Assembly (NCBI GenBank): GCA_001007975.1
Contig: CP011268.1
Location: 186,001 to 250,000 of the forward strand
DNA: 64,000 bases
Reading direction: 5' to 3'
DNA from: a candidate division SR1 bacterium Aalborg_AAW-1
GTDB taxonomy: Bacteria; Patescibacteriota; Gracilibacteria; Absconditabacterales; Absconditicoccaceae
Shown: positions 34,025 through 46,489 of the stretch, in pieces
Position numbering within the stretch: the first letter of the stretch is position 1
How the letters are laid out: each line of letters begins with the position of its first letter
Notes under the pieces: generated by a model
What the model was told of the DNA's origin: nothing
The model's database searches: none
What the model saw: only the letters and a program-made list of their open reading frames with translations
Translations under genes and position numbers: made by a program

Positions 34025-35167
34025 TTATAATGATTTTACATACTCTCTTAATTCTTCTTCAGAAATAGTCATATATTTATCTTGTAACTGATAAACTCCC
34101 TTATCAGTTCTTTCAAAAAGTCATTTATATTTTTGAAGATTAAGAAGAATAGTATTTGGACTCACCATTTTTTCTTTCAAAAGTTCTTTAGAGATTTCCT
34201 TTACTGACATAGGTCTTTGGTGTTGTTGGAAAATACGTACAATAATATCCACAACAGTTCATCCCTTAAATCACCATTCCTTCAAACCATACAATCCAAG
34301 TCCAAGGTTAACAAAGTAGTCATTATTTTTTACTAATTCATTATGAACTGTATTTACTTTGATATTCTTTTCTGGAAAGTGATCCATAATTTTTGCAGGC
34401 AATTCTTGGAAATGTACTGGTTTATTATATCTTCTCATCGTATAGAGTATTTTCAACTTAATCGTTTTAGGATAAACGTCAACAAAGTCAGGCGTACCAA
34501 GTTTTCCATCAAACATCTTCATATCTCTTAAAGACTCAAAGAAATTAAGATAAAATTGATCATTTTTTAAGAATGAAATTTGATCATATTGTTTCACAAA
34601 ATTATCCTTAAGATGAAGAGCAAATTCATAAATATCTACACTTTTTGCTCTCTGGCTAAAGTAATCTTTCGTGTATAATGCCAATATAGTTAAAAAGTCT
34701 TCAAATAGAGGATCAATATAAAAACATTTATTAAAATTTTTATTTCTCTTGAGATATGTTACATCAAAATCAGAAACTAAAATAAGTTTAATCTCTTGTC
34801 TAGAGAATTCATATTTTTTGAGATTAATAATCTTAGTAATCATAGCATCTTCTACCAAGATTCATCATTCTTCTTTCAGAATTTTTTTAGCATCTTCAAT
34901 AAGATCAATATAGGTAGCATTTCCAACCATAAGTCTTCTCACTCTCATGAGAGCTTGCGCTTCAATTTGTCTAACTCTTTCTCTTGTAAGATTGTAATCT
35001 TTACCAATTCTTTGAAGTGGCACTTCTTTTCAACCTGTCAAAAGTCCAAATTTTCTTACCAAAACAAGCTGTTCTTTTGGCTTACAGTATTGCAACACAT
35101 TTTTCAGACGAGTATCTGTAAGATCAATTGAAATCTTACTATCATCCATTTTAATATTGAAATTCAT
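34025..35167 (-). CDS. sigma-70 region 4-like protein with C-terminal HARE-HTH domain
   Basis: 380 residues. The N-terminal part has a sigma region 4: LQYCKPKEQLVLVRKFGLL, VPLQRIGKDYNLTRERVRQI. There is no region 2. After a helical middle, a HARE-HTH domain is seen at about residues 265-310 (KPVHFQELPAKIMDHFPEKN, TVHNELVKNNDYFVNLGLGL), and a second similar winged-helix repeat at 315-365 (RPMSVKEISKELLKEKMVSP). HARE-HTH also occurs in the RNA polymerase delta subunit. The architecture suggests a transcription factor that recognises -35-like DNA without being a full sigma factor. It is monocistronic. Confidence 0.7.
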
Positions 35168-35284
35168 TAAATACTCTTATTGAGATATAAAACAAAATGT
35201 ATCTTTTCAAAACTTATATTACCAAATCAGTATCCTATGTCAAGCATAAATGCAAAAAAACTTTACTTTTTTAGAATACTATAG

Positions 35285-36391
35285 CTAAACATTAAATTTA
35301 AATACAATAACGTCACCATCTTGAACAATATATTCTTTCCCTTGAAGCTTCAATAATCATTTTTCTTTTGCTTTTGACCATGATCAAGCTTGTACAAAAT
35401 CTTCATAGGCAACCACTTCAGCTTTAATAAATCATTTTTCAAAATCAGTATGAATAGCTGCAGCTGCCTGAGGAGCAGTCGATCCAATCGGAGTTGTCCA
35501 TGCTCTTGATTCTTTTTCTCCTGTAGTAAAATAATACATCAGTCATAACTCAGAAAAGGCCAAACCAATAAGATCATCGAGTGTAGGAACATCTCCTATA
35601 TTCGTATTTTCTATCAACATTTCTAAAAACTCTTCTCTTTCATCTTGTGCAAAAGACATCATTTCTGACTCAAGTGCAGCACATACAATAGCTACTGGGC
35701 GTTGAAGCTTTTGTTCAAATTCTTTCTTAATAGTCTGAGCAGAACCCAAATCTTCTTGTCAGACATTAATCGCGTATATAAATGATTTATTAGTCAGAAA
35801 ATTATAATTTTTGATAGCAATGTGCTCATCTCATGTAAGTTGATCACGAATATCATAAATCAATATTCATGCATCAAGAGCTTTCTTAATTTTAGCCAAA
35901 GCTGATGCTGTAGCTACTGCTGTTTTTTCTTTCGTAACTGATGCTTTTTTAGAAGCTCAAGGTAAATTTTTCTCTACCTGCTCGAGATCAGCAATAATGA
36001 GTTCCATGTTAATAATTTCACAATCTCTTAATGGATCCACAGAACCTTCTACATGAGATACGTCAGAATTTTTAAAATATCTGAGGACTTGAACAATAAC
36101 ATCAACTTCACGAACATGAGAAAGAAATTTATTTCATAATCACTCCCCTGCTGACGCTCATTTTACTAGTCCTGCAATATCCACAAAAGATGTTGTTGCA
36201 TAAACAATTTTTTGAGTATTACTAATCTTTGCAAGGGTATCTAAACGTGGATCTTTAACATCTACTATACCTACATTTGGTTCTATGGTACAGAAAGGGA
36301 AATTACCTGCATCTGCAGCATAGCTCTTTGTAAGAGCATTAAATAACGTAGACTTACCAACATTAGGCAATCCAACAATTCCTATTTTCAT
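35285..36391 (-). CDS. ychF: Obg-like ATPase YchF
   Basis: 368 residues. The N-terminal G domain reads [20 protein letters not shown] and [20 protein letters not shown]. The G3 motif is [20 protein letters not shown], followed by a coiled-coil insertion and the C-terminal TGS domain ([31 protein letters not shown]). YchF binds ATP preferentially, associates with the ribosome and affects stress responses. TGA codons coincide with invariant glycines (LVKGASAGEGLGN). Single gene. It ends in TAG. Confidence 0.95.
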
Positions 36392-36465
36392 AATATCAAT
36401 TAAACTAAAAAAGAATAGTTAGATTATAACTATTCCTCTTATTCTTTTCAAGCATTATATAAGTA

Positions 36466-39400
36466 TTATTGAGATTTTATCTTTTGTTGTATAAGATGAA
36501 GCCATCAGTATAATTTTTCTTTTATTCTTATGAAAATACTTCTTTGATCTCACGGATCTTTATCTCTAAATACTGAATAATATAACATAGGAACAGCAAC
36601 TAACGTAATAAGAGACGAAAATAATAATCCAAAGATAACTGTATATCATAATCATGCATAGAATTCATCTTGCGTTACAGAAGATCAAATTCAAAGAATT
36701 GTCGTCAATGTCGAAATAATAATCGGTTTAAATCTTGCTTGTCCTGCCTCGATAATACTTTCAACAAGTCAGACTCATTTTTTTGTATTTTCATTAATTC
36801 TATCAACCAAGAAAATAGCTGTATTTACAATCACTCCAATAAGGGAAATAAATCATATTGCAAAAGCCATACTATAAGGGTTTCACGTAATCCATAGACC
36901 AATATTTACTCACAACAACGCTGTAAATATTGAATAAAGAACAATTGCAGGCTTGGTAAATGAGTTAAACATATATACCAATAGCACAAATGTCATAAAC
37001 AAAGCAACGACAAATGCGATCATAGCTCATTGAATAAGTTCTGCATTTTCCTCATTTTCTCCTCCTGCTTTATAAGAGATACCCGTTGGATAATCATATT
37101 CTTGCGCAAACTGTTCAAGTAATGGTTGATAATCAGTTGGTTGTAATCACTGTTGCAAATCAGATTCAACTGATATTACAATATCACCATCAAGCCTTGT
37201 AACATTAGTCAATGCAGGATCAGTAGAAACAGTAGCTACATCAGACAATCTCACTGGTCAAGATCTTGTAGATATAATCAGATTATATAATAATTCAGGA
37301 GAAACATCCTCAGTAAAACTAGAAACTTTGATAACAATGTCTCTTTCTTTTTCATCAACCATCATAGTTCATGCTTTGATTCCATTAATCGCACCATATA
37401 TTTCATTCTGAAGATCAGAAGGAGTTAATCCATAACGAGCAAGAACATCCTTATCAAATTGAAATGAGAATTGTCCAGGACTTTCTGTACTCGAATTCGT
37501 AACATTCAAAGTCCCTGTCATAGCGAGCAAGTAATTTTCAAAATCTTGAGCAACACTATTTAATTCATTGAGATAAGATTTATCTGTTGCGATTATTTTA
37601 ATTCCTACTGCCTTACCCGTAGGTGGTCATCATGCTTGTACTTTACCTTCAAATTTATATCATTGCTCAGAGAGATATGACAACTCTTTTTCTATAAATG
37701 CTTGTATTTCAAAACTATCCCTCTTACGTTCTTCTTTTTTAACAAGTTCAACAGCTATATTTGAGATTGTATTAGAAATATCAATAGTATAACTCTTTAT
37801 TTCAGGAATTTGAGCAAGTATAGTATCTACTCACGACATAATTTGAGTCATTTTAGTGACATCAGTTCACTCTCTTGCTGTTGTTTCAAACATAATGCTA
37901 GGATTGTCTCCTGAAGGGAATAACTTAAATCATATAGAAGGAGCTAAAATAACCAAACTAGCTATCACTAATCATACCGGTAAGAAAATGGAAATTTTTC
38001 TCCAAAAAGGATATTTCAGTAAAAAACGTAATGTAGAAACATAATATTCTCTCAAATCATCAATTTTTCTTTCAAACCAAGGAGCACTATTCGTAGTAAT
38101 TTGTTCTTTTCCTGCTCTTTCAGCATAAAGAATCTCTTTTTCTTCCTCTGACATAATTGCTAATGACTCATCATGTTCATCATCATTATAGTAGTAATCT
38201 AACTTTTTATTAAATTTAGCAAATAATGCTCCATTAACTGTTAAAGCAAGCAATAAAGATGCTAATAATGTAGCAAATAATGTAATTGGTATAAAAGATA
38301 AAAACTTACCCACAATACCTGGAAGTACTAACATTGGTATAAATACTACAATATTGATTAATGAAGTAATAATATTTGGTCTCGCATACGTATGCATCGT
38401 TATGAGAATAGCAGAAGTAGGGTTGTATCATTTTTTCATATTTTCTCGAGCGGATTCTATGAATACAATCACCGTATCTATACCCATACCAAAGGAGAGA
38501 ATAAGTGAGAAATTAACCATAAAATTCATGGTCATTCCAAGATAGTTCAGTACCATAAAGGTAATGAAAAACGATATAGGCATCGCTAAAGTAGCAATAA
38601 GACTCTGACGAAAACCAATAAAGATCATTGTAATTAAAAACACAAGAATAACCGAGGTAATTCCATTCCATCACAGCGAAGTATAATCATCAATAATAAT
38701 ATCTGCCAAATCAGTAGTATACGCATATTCTAATCCATCATAAGCAATACTTTGTAAAGTTTCATCAATAATTTTTCTTGCATCAGCAGAATCATTAAAT
38801 ACATTAGATCTACTTTTCTTATAAATAGTAAGAGAAATAGCATGATTATTTGCACTATCAAACGTACCACCATACGTGATATTATTGTTTTTATAATGAC
38901 GAACTACGCTAGACAACTCACTTAATTTTGTAGATCATCCTTGAAAAGTAATCGGTATCTCATTTAAGTCAGAAAGAGATTTTATTTCATTATCTATTCT
39001 ATAATCATATCTTAAATCTCATAATTTATAATTTCACAAAGGAAGATTTTGATTATAAGCACGAATCTGTCAAACAACCTGTCAGACAGTCAATCCATAT
39101 GATTCTAGAATTGTAGGATTAAGTTGTACTTGAACATCAAAATCACTACCTGCTCACCCTCATCATCAAAAAGCTCAACCATTACCATTTGAGGTAAAAG
39201 ATGCGTCTATTCCAACATCTACGATACCTCACTTACCTTTGACATCATCTTTAAAATCATTCGCAAGAGATCTCAAATGATTCATAGAAAATGTATCTTT
39301 AGATCCATAAAGGATCATCTGAAAAAGAATTTCATTTGCTGTAGAGATCTCTACCACAGAAGGATCTTTTACCTCATCAGGAAAGGATATGGTTTCAACA

Positions 39401-39774
39401 GCATTACGTGTATCATTAATAAAATTGGCAACATCTACTCCATTATCTAATGTAATAACAACACTAGAAACTCACAATGATGACGTAGATTCAATTTTAT
39501 CAATACCATCAAGATCTTTTATTTCATCTTCAATTTTGGAAGTAACTACATCATCAATATCCACAGGATTTGCTCATGGATACACCGTTGTCACACTCAC
39601 AATACCAAACTTCACATCAGGAGATGATTCTTTAGGTATAGTAAAAGCAACATATAAACCATAAAGAATAACAAGGATAATCACCAAAAACGAAACTTTG
39701 TAATTTACAATCCATCGTCCAAAAAAACTAGTTTCCAAACGATGAAAATATGATTGAGCTTTAGAGGAAAGCAT
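36466..39774 (-). CDS. RND-family efflux transporter (AcrB/HAE1-like)
   Basis: 1,102 residues with the duplicated RND layout: a helix, a large extracytoplasmic loop and six helices, twice. The family region ISFFITFMVLNYLGMTMNFM, then FSLILSFGMGIDTVIVFIES, holds the intramembrane Asp of the proton relay. The second half contains FTALLGVNIGLGITG and FISLIGVIVNTAIFLVDRI. It exports small molecules using the proton gradient. The middle cytoplasmic loop is unusually long and acidic (DYYYNDDEHDESLAI). It lies 32 bases after its adaptor gene; no outer-membrane TolC partner is visible. Confidence 0.9.
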
Positions 39775-39806
39775 ATTCTAGTGTAAAGATAATAAAGAGT
39801 CAGATA

Positions 39807-41606
39807 TTAATTGAGAGAATAAATTTGTCCACTTAAGGATATATTCATCAAATCTTTATTAAAATTTGAAATATCTGACACAATAAGTGAGTATTCCATA
39901 GGTATCATGTCGGTAATTTCTACATATTGTCATAAAATTGCTTGTATAGTTACTATTTGTTTCACTATAGTTTTATTAGCATTGTCCCAAAAATATGCTA
40001 TTGCAGTATTCGTATCAACAATATTAAGTGCATTGAGCGGTAAGAGAAGGTTTCATTCCTGTACTGGGATTTTAATCTCTACAGACAATCCAGTCGGAAT
40101 AGTAGAATTCGTCAATCAAACAATCACTTTAAATCATAACCCATTCGTATCAGCAGCATCAGCAATGGTAAGAACAGTTCATTCTGCAGATCACACACTA
40201 CTTATAATATCAACCTTTTGACCAACTTTTACAAACTTTAACTGATCAATAGTAAGTGATGTTTCTATCTGCTGTTGTTGTGAAATAATTTTAACTAATG
40301 GAGTACCAGCTGCAACATCTTGTCCTATATCTACCATAACATCTACTAGAGATCATTCAATAGGGGAAGTAACTGAAAACTTAGATTGATAATTTGTTGC
40401 TTTTTCAACTCCTAATCTTGCAGATTGACTTGTAAGATTAGAATTCTTAAGTTGGCTATCAAATCCAATTTCAGATCTTTCAGATCATAGTGTTGTAGTA
40501 AATACAGCATCATCTAATTGTTTTTTTGTGAGAGCAATTTGTGATCTTAAGGTATCAATCTTTTTGAGCAATATCGTTTGGTTATCATTATAAGAGAGGA
40601 AATAAGTCTCCATAGAATTTAATTGTCATAATGATGATGCTTGAAACGATGAAAATTTTCACTGAAGAGGCGTAATAACACCTTTTGCAGAAAGAACTTG
40701 TTGTCTAATACTATAATCCTCAACAGTCCCAAGATAGGTAAATACTTCTTGAAGAATACTAAAGTGATAATTTAAATCAGAAAATAAGGTTTGAAGCTGA
40801 CTACTATATTCTACTGCTGTATCCTCAGTAATATCATTAGAATCAATCTCTTTAATAGTATTAAATGTTTGTTCTATAGTGAAAAAACTACCTTCCAATT
40901 TTTTATAAAGATCTTTATTAACTCACTCTATATACACTCTCATATTATTATATGCATTGAACGTGGTATAATCATCATCATACAAATCAGTAAGTCCAAA
41001 GATTTTATCTGTCTCAGTATACACATCAGAAAGCAATGTTGTGAGATCATTTTTAATAGTTTTAAGATTTGTGACAAACTGCTTTGCATTCTGACCAAGT
41101 GTAGTTTGGGTATTGCCATAATCAAGTTCTGCTTGAATAAGTTGGTTTTCTAATTGTGCAAGCTGGAGTTGTGTATTTGATCAACTCACCGATCCATCAA
41201 GATTATTCAAATTATATTGTAATTGTTTTTTTTGTAATTCAATATCTGCTTTTGCTGTTTGCTCTGCTAATTGAGCTCTCTGAAGAGCAAGTTGTGCATC
41301 TTTTACATTACTATAAGCAGTCAATGAAGTATCTTGTAACTGAACAAGGAGCGATGTTGGAACGACAGTATCACCAATATTTTTCACAAGACTCTTTACC
41401 CTTCCATTCACTTGGCTCGTTAAAACAATTTCACTACTTCATTGAACTTTTTCATTTTTAGTAATATACGCAGTTGTGTCCTCTGTATGGATATCAATTG
41501 TTTCAATTTCAAGTACTTTTTTAGCTTCTTGTACGGTATCTTCAGACCCACATCCAGATACTACAATCAACATAAGAATCAAAGATAGTGCAACTATTTT
41601 TTTCAT
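39807..41606 (-). CDS. RND periplasmic adaptor (HlyD/MFP) lipoprotein
   Basis: 599 residues, longer than the usual ~380. A lipoprotein signal (MKKIVALSLILMLIVVSGC) precedes a lipoyl-like half-motif (VNGRVKSLVKNIGDTVVPTS). A long helical hairpin of about 300 residues comes next (DAQLALQRAQLAEQTAKADI through GVEKATNYQSKF). The second lipoyl half (SVTSPIEGSLVDVMVDIGQD) and beta-barrel/MP domains (SLTIDQLKFVKVGQKVDII) follow. The hairpin is much longer than in MexA-type adaptors, which might serve a thick envelope. It sits between the AbrB-type regulator (24-base gap) and the RND pump (32-base gap). Confidence 0.88.
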
Positions 41607-41630
41607 AAAAGTATACATAAAAGATAAAAA

Positions 41631-41897
41631 TTATTGTTGTTTATATTCTGAAAGTTCTTGAAAAATTTCAAATGCCTCTGGATGTTCTTGTTGTGCAGCA
41701 AGCAAAAACTCTTGTAAGGTATCAGCCTTAATCAAACCAAACCCAAAATCATCTTTTGCGACAACTACAAACTGATCTCCAGCCTGAATATTAAGTTGAT
41801 GACGCGCCTCAGATGGTATAACAATCTGTCACTTTGCATTGACGGTCACCATACCATAAATTTTGGGATTACACAATTTTTTCTCTGATGATTTCAT
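41631..41897 (-). CDS. AbrB/SpoVT-type transcription regulator
   Basis: 88 residues. The swapped-hairpin motif MVTVNAKGQIVIPSEARHQL, then NIQAGDQFVVVAKDDFG, is diagnostic of the SpoVT/AbrB fold. A C-terminal helix (FLLAAQQEHPEAFEIFQEL) may mediate oligomerisation. As first gene of the adaptor-pump operon it is likely the local regulator, probably controlling itself. The TGA in NAKGQ is the invariant Gly. Confidence 0.88.
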
Positions 41898-41920
41898 GAT
41901 TATATCATGACATAAATAAT

Positions 41921-41970
41921 AAAAGTAGGAAAAGTAGGAATTTTATAATGAAATGATACATATATTACAA
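41921..41970 (-). promoter_or_regulatory. promoter and tandem-repeat operator of the efflux operon
   Basis: On the minus strand TTGTAA (41965-41970), a 17-base spacer and TATAAA (41942-41947) form a promoter. Just downstream, the nonamer AAAAGTAGG is repeated head to tail at 41921-41929 and 41930-41938 (plus-strand sense), overlapping the expected transcription start. It is a good candidate binding site for the AbrB-type protein encoded next. Confidence 0.5.
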
Positions 41971-42077
41971 TGCATAATACTGTAATAAGATTGACAAATA
42001 TACCAAATATAAACTAAAAAAGAAGATCATAACAATCTCCTTTATGGCATTACAAATTTTATGACTTTATAAACTTA

Positions 42078-43367
42078 TTATTCCACTAATTCAATATCAG
42101 CACCTAACGCTCTAAATTGTTCTACAAAATTTGGAAAACGACGGAAAAGTGGTGTAATAGCAGTCAAGGTACTCGTACCAGGAGCAGCTAATGCAGCAAG
42201 AAGTAATCCATATGCAGCTTGTATAATATCACTACAAACAAGGTTCGCTGCTTGTCGATCAGTAGTTCCAAAGGTAATGATTCTATGTGGATCAGCCATC
42301 ACTGTACGTCACTTCATTTTTGCTAGTTCTTCTACAAAAAACCATGCATATTCATATCCTACATTCATAAAAATAGCAGAGCCTTCACAGGACATAGCAG
42401 TTACAGCAAAGGTATGGATAATATCCATAGGTAACATAGGCCAAGGCTGAGCTCTCACCATAAGGAGATCTCACTTTATTGTTTTCTCAATCTGACGTGA
42501 TTGCTGAGCTGGTACAAAAATAGTATCAGCCTTACGATCAACGAGCGTCTGAATTCCCATTTTTGCAAATGTTTCTAACATAAGATCCATATGTTCAGTC
42601 ACGGCATCAGTAATCAATACTTCTCCATGCGTCATAGCAGCCGCAGCGATAAATCCGGCTACATCAAGGTGATCTGAAATAACTGTCCATTCTGTACCAG
42701 ACAACTTCTCTACTCCTTCAATAGTTAACAAATTTGATCAGATACCAGAAATTTTAGCACCCATTGCAACGAGCATATTACACAGATCCTGGGTATGAGG
42801 TTCACAAGCAGCATTATAAATCGTAGTAATTCCAGGAGTTTTCACCGCAAGTAAAATCAAATTTTCTGTACCCGTTACGGATGGTTCTCGACTCCAAACC
42901 TTCGTACCTTGCAAACTCTTCACTGCAAAACCATAATTTCATCCTTCATGAGTAAACTCTGCACCCATTTTCTCCATATTGCTAATAAACGCATCCAGAG
43001 GACGAGTTCCAAGCTTACATCATTGTGGCGTAGGCATCATAGCCTTACCCATTTTAATCAATAATGGTCACAGATACATTACTGATGCTTTCATCTTTTC
43101 TGATAAGACAGGATCAATATGATAAGAATTCACCTTAGCTCCATTGAGTTTTATAGTATCATCAGACAACCATTCATATCTACCACCCAATTTTTCCAAA
43201 ATCTCAAGCATATAACCTACATCAGATGTATGAGGCACATTATGTATAATGAGATCTTCGTCAGTCAGAAGCGCTACAGGAATAAGTTTAATAATACTAT
43301 TTTTGTTGGGCACTGGTTTTACTGTACCACGAAGCGGTTTACCACCACGAATAATAAGTTTTGACAT
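42078..43367 (-). CDS. murA: UDP-N-acetylglucosamine 1-carboxyvinyltransferase MurA
   Basis: 429 residues. The start ([38 protein letters not shown]) and the active-site loop [18 protein letters not shown], with the PEP-binding Cys, identify MurA. Further family motifs are [36 protein letters not shown] and [13 protein letters not shown] at the end. It makes the first committed step of peptidoglycan synthesis, adding enolpyruvate to UDP-GlcNAc in the cytoplasm. TGA is the Gly of QGCKLG. The gene is divergent from alr across 161 bases. Confidence 0.95.
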
Positions 43368-43467
43368 AGAAATACACTACTTCGAATATAAAATCTGACG
43401 CTTCAGTATATTCTTCTTATGAGAATTTACAAGATAAAAAACAAATTCCTGACAAATTTCATGTTTA

Positions 43468-43489
43468 AGCTTGAGTTGAAGTTCAAGCT
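43468..43489. promoter_or_regulatory. inverted repeat in the murA/alr divergent region
   Basis: AGCTTGA, 8 bases, TCAAGCT: perfect 7-bp arms between the divergent murA and alr starts. It could be a shared operator; inference only. Confidence 0.35.
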
Positions 43490-43528
43490 GAGTATACTGG
43501 CATCATATTTATTCAACAAATACAGCAA

Positions 43529-44692
43529 ATGCTCTTGTGACTCAAAAAATGGATTAAATCATTGTTACCAACCTCATCTTACGAATCATTAAATGTTATT
43601 GAAATCAAAAAAGATCACATCATTCATAATTTTCGTCATATCCAATCTCTACAACCTGATCATACCATCATCCCCGTCGTCAAATCCAATGCCTATGGAC
43701 ATGGACTACAACAGATATGTACTATACTCAATACGTTTTCAAATAAAGAACTTCCTCTCATTGCTGTCGACTCTTACCCAGAATATCAGATCGTTGCAGA
43801 TACGACACAGAAAGATATCCTTGTATTGTGAGAGACACTCACATCAAACTATCATCTCTATAATCCTAGCAGAACTCATCTCGCTGTAGGCACACTCGAA
43901 GTACTCCAAGCACTGATTGATACCAAAAAACATCGAAATATCCATCTCTTTCTTAATACTGGGATGAATCGTGAAGGTTTTCAAGAAGATACGTTACAAC
44001 AAGCACTCACCTTACTTCAAACTACAAATCAACTACATGTCGTAGGAGTAATGTCTCATTTAGCTAATGCAGACATGAGTGATAACACATTCACAGAACA
44101 ACAAGTTCTTACGTTCAAATCAATGATGAAAAAAATCTTAAGCGAATGACACCAACCAATATATATACATATATCAAATAGTGCAGGGCTAAGTAAAATA
44201 CAAGATCCATTATTTACAGCCAGTAGAACAGGATTAGCTCTGTATGGATACAATCCATTAGAATCTGGAGATAAATATCATAAACATTATATAGATCTCA
44301 AACCGGCTCTTCGTCTCACCAGCACCATTACTGCATTACAACATATCAAACAATGAGATGGAGTCAGCTATGGAATGAAATGGATAAGCAACAAAGAAAC
44401 CCTTACTGCTACTCTTCCGTTTGGATACAATGAATGATTACCTAGATCTTCATGATCGTGATATCAAGTCTATCATCATAACAATTCTCTACCGCTTGTC
44501 GGGACAGTGTGTATGAATCTCTCCATCATCGATACAGAGAGAAGAGATATTCATATCGGTGATCAGATAGAAATCATCTGATGGGACAAAAACAAAAAAA
44601 ACACCATACAAGAATTAGCGAACATCAACAAAACTATTCCTTATACTATGCTCACAGGATTAGAGAAATGATTGAAAAGAATTATAGTATAA
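43529..44692 (+). CDS. alr: alanine racemase
   Basis: 387 residues. The PLP-lysine motif IIPVVKSNAYGHGLQQI, HLFLNTGMNREGFQED, SHLANADMSD, SNSAGLSKIQDPLF, ASRTGLALYGYNP and the catalytic-Tyr region GDGVSYGMKWISN all match Alr. It interconverts L- and D-alanine for peptidoglycan. The ATG at 43529 adds a short Lys-rich leader (MLLGLKKWIKSLLP) in frame through one TGA; a TTG at 43562 is the alternative start. Near the middle, LPFGYNEGLPRSSGSGYQVY uses four TGA codons. It is divergent from murA. Confidence 0.93.
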
Positions 44693-44708
44693 TTAAATTA
44701 AGTCGTTG

Positions 44709-45956
44709 TTAAATAATACTTTCTCCAGCTAATCTCCCTGTCGCCCAAGAAGAAGTCAGATTATATCATCCTGTTACTCCATCAATATTCAAAATTTCAC
44801 CCACAAAATATAATCATGGAACAATCTTTGATTCCATAGTTTTTTTGTTGACTTCGTCAAAAGATACTCATCCAGCAGTCACAAATTCATCTCATGCTCT
44901 ACGTCCTATAACCGATATCATCCATCATCATCACAGATACTCCGCAAGTGACAGACGCAGTTCTTTTGAACACAATCCCATCTGTCACTCTAATTTTCAT
45001 CAGAATATATGCGTATTGATTCCATCAATCATACGATCTGGGAAAGAGGTATGTAATATAGTACTAATTTTCTTACGAGGATTTTCTTGTGCTTGAGTTA
45101 ACAAGAAACTATTCCAAAATTCTTTAGTCTTTTCACTATCAGAAGCGAAAGAAACTTTTAAAGGATTTCCCTTATCTATCTGCTCAAAAGAGCTATATGC
45201 TGACAGGACAAACGTAGCTGGTCATGAGATTCCAAAATGAGTAAACAACATCGGTCAGATTATCTCTTTTTTCTCCCCAGTCTGAAGAGTAAGTGATAAT
45301 TTTGCATTCGGGAAAGCAATACCAGAAAAGTTATGCATCCATGTATCCTGAGAAAGAAAACTATTGAGTGAAGGTCAAAGAGGTGTAATGGTGTGTCATA
45401 GTTTTTTAGCTCGAGCATAGGCATCACCAGTCGAACCTGTATGTGTATAAGTATTACCTCCTGTCGCGATAATTATTTTATCAAAAGTCATGTTCTGACC
45501 CGATGTATGAACAGTAAACATATCACGTTCATGATCGATATCATCGATTTTGGATCACAAGTGTAATCTCAAGTTTACATAACGATAAAAAAGTCTTTCA
45601 AACACACCTACGATATCTTTCCCATTATCTGATTGTGGAAAAACTCTCATATCAGCTTCTGTCTTCAGTGGAACACCATGATCTTCAAACCACTGGTAGA
45701 TCTTACGTGGGCCAAACTGCCCTATTGCTTCACGTACAAATTCTGCACCACGAATATACTTGGATTCAAGATCTTTCCATCTATAATTTCCTGTCGTGAC
45801 ATTACATCTTCCTCATCCTGAGATAATCACTTTAGCTCCCAAATTATTATTTTTTTCAAAAAGATGAACTTCTCAAGAAAATCATCATTCGAGCAACGTA
45901 GCAGCTGCCATCATCCCAGCAGCTCATCATCCTATAATTGCTATTTTTTGGGACAT
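44709..45956 (-). CDS. BaiN/HI0933-family flavoprotein (NAD(P)/FAD-dependent oxidoreductase)
   Basis: 415 residues. The N-terminus IAIIGGGAAGMMAAATLLE, with GEVHLFEKNNNLGAKVIISG, is the FAD-binding Rossmann motif; GGGRCNVTTG and HTGSTGDAYARAKKLGH are family signatures. The C-terminus (FVTAGGVSFDEVNKKTMESK, IVPGLYFVGEILNIDGVTGG) is diagnostic. Members are flavoproteins of mostly unknown substrate. The GGG of the dinucleotide motif is encoded with two adjacent TGA codons. It is convergent with alr (16-base gap). Confidence 0.92.
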
Positions 45957-46074
45957 AAGTAATATATATCATAAACTATGAAAATAGTATAACAATCCTA
46001 TTTATCAAAAACAATTGAAAATAGACAATATAATAAATAACATTATATTAAATTTTAACAATTATATATCTCTT

Positions 46075-46488
46075 ATGAATTACCGACTCATAAAATCCGA
46101 ACCTTACAAATATTCACGAGAACAATTCGTCAAAGACGGAACAACAATGCGAGATGGAGTCCGTAATTACCAAGCAAGAAACAATCTCAACGCTATGCGT
46201 GTCTGAGATCTCTGTTTTTGGTATCATAGCAATGAAGGGAAAGAAATAGTTGGTATTGCACAAGTAAGCAAAGAAAGTTATCCTGACCCAACAGCTGATG
46301 AAGATCCCAAATCACGAGTCGTCGTCGAAGTCGTACCTTATAAGAAACTCAACAATTCAATCTCTCTGGAAGAAATAAAAAAAGACCCATATCTTTCATC
46401 CATCTCTTTACTGAAACAACAAAGATTATCAGTCGCTCCTATCACAGAACAAGAATATGAATATATCATAAAGTTAAGTAATTCCTAA
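46075..46488 (+). CDS. EVE-domain protein
   Basis: 137 residues, a full EVE domain: MNYRLIKSEPYKYSREQFVK, DGVRNYQARNNLNAMRVGDL, CFWYHSNEGKEIVGIAQVSK, SYPDPTADEDPKSRVVVEVV. EVE domains are PUA-like and bind modified bases in DNA or RNA. A single TGA (MRVGDL) is used. The start at the listed ATG matches the family; a longer in-frame extension upstream has no homology. It ends one base before the convergent exonuclease stop. Confidence 0.9.
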
Positions 46489-46489
46489 T

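Noticed and set aside
43562-43564. TTG as the alr start
   Set aside because: An in-frame ATG at 43529 is reachable through one TGA; both remain possible but ATG is favoured.
44709-45956. Apparent one-base frameshift between start and stop of the flavoprotein gene
   Set aside because: A recount of the start position removed the discrepancy; start and stop are in the same frame and both ends match the family.
46015-46074. Extended N-terminus of the EVE protein
   Set aside because: The extra 20 residues are low-complexity Ile/Asn and the domain begins right at ATG 46075.
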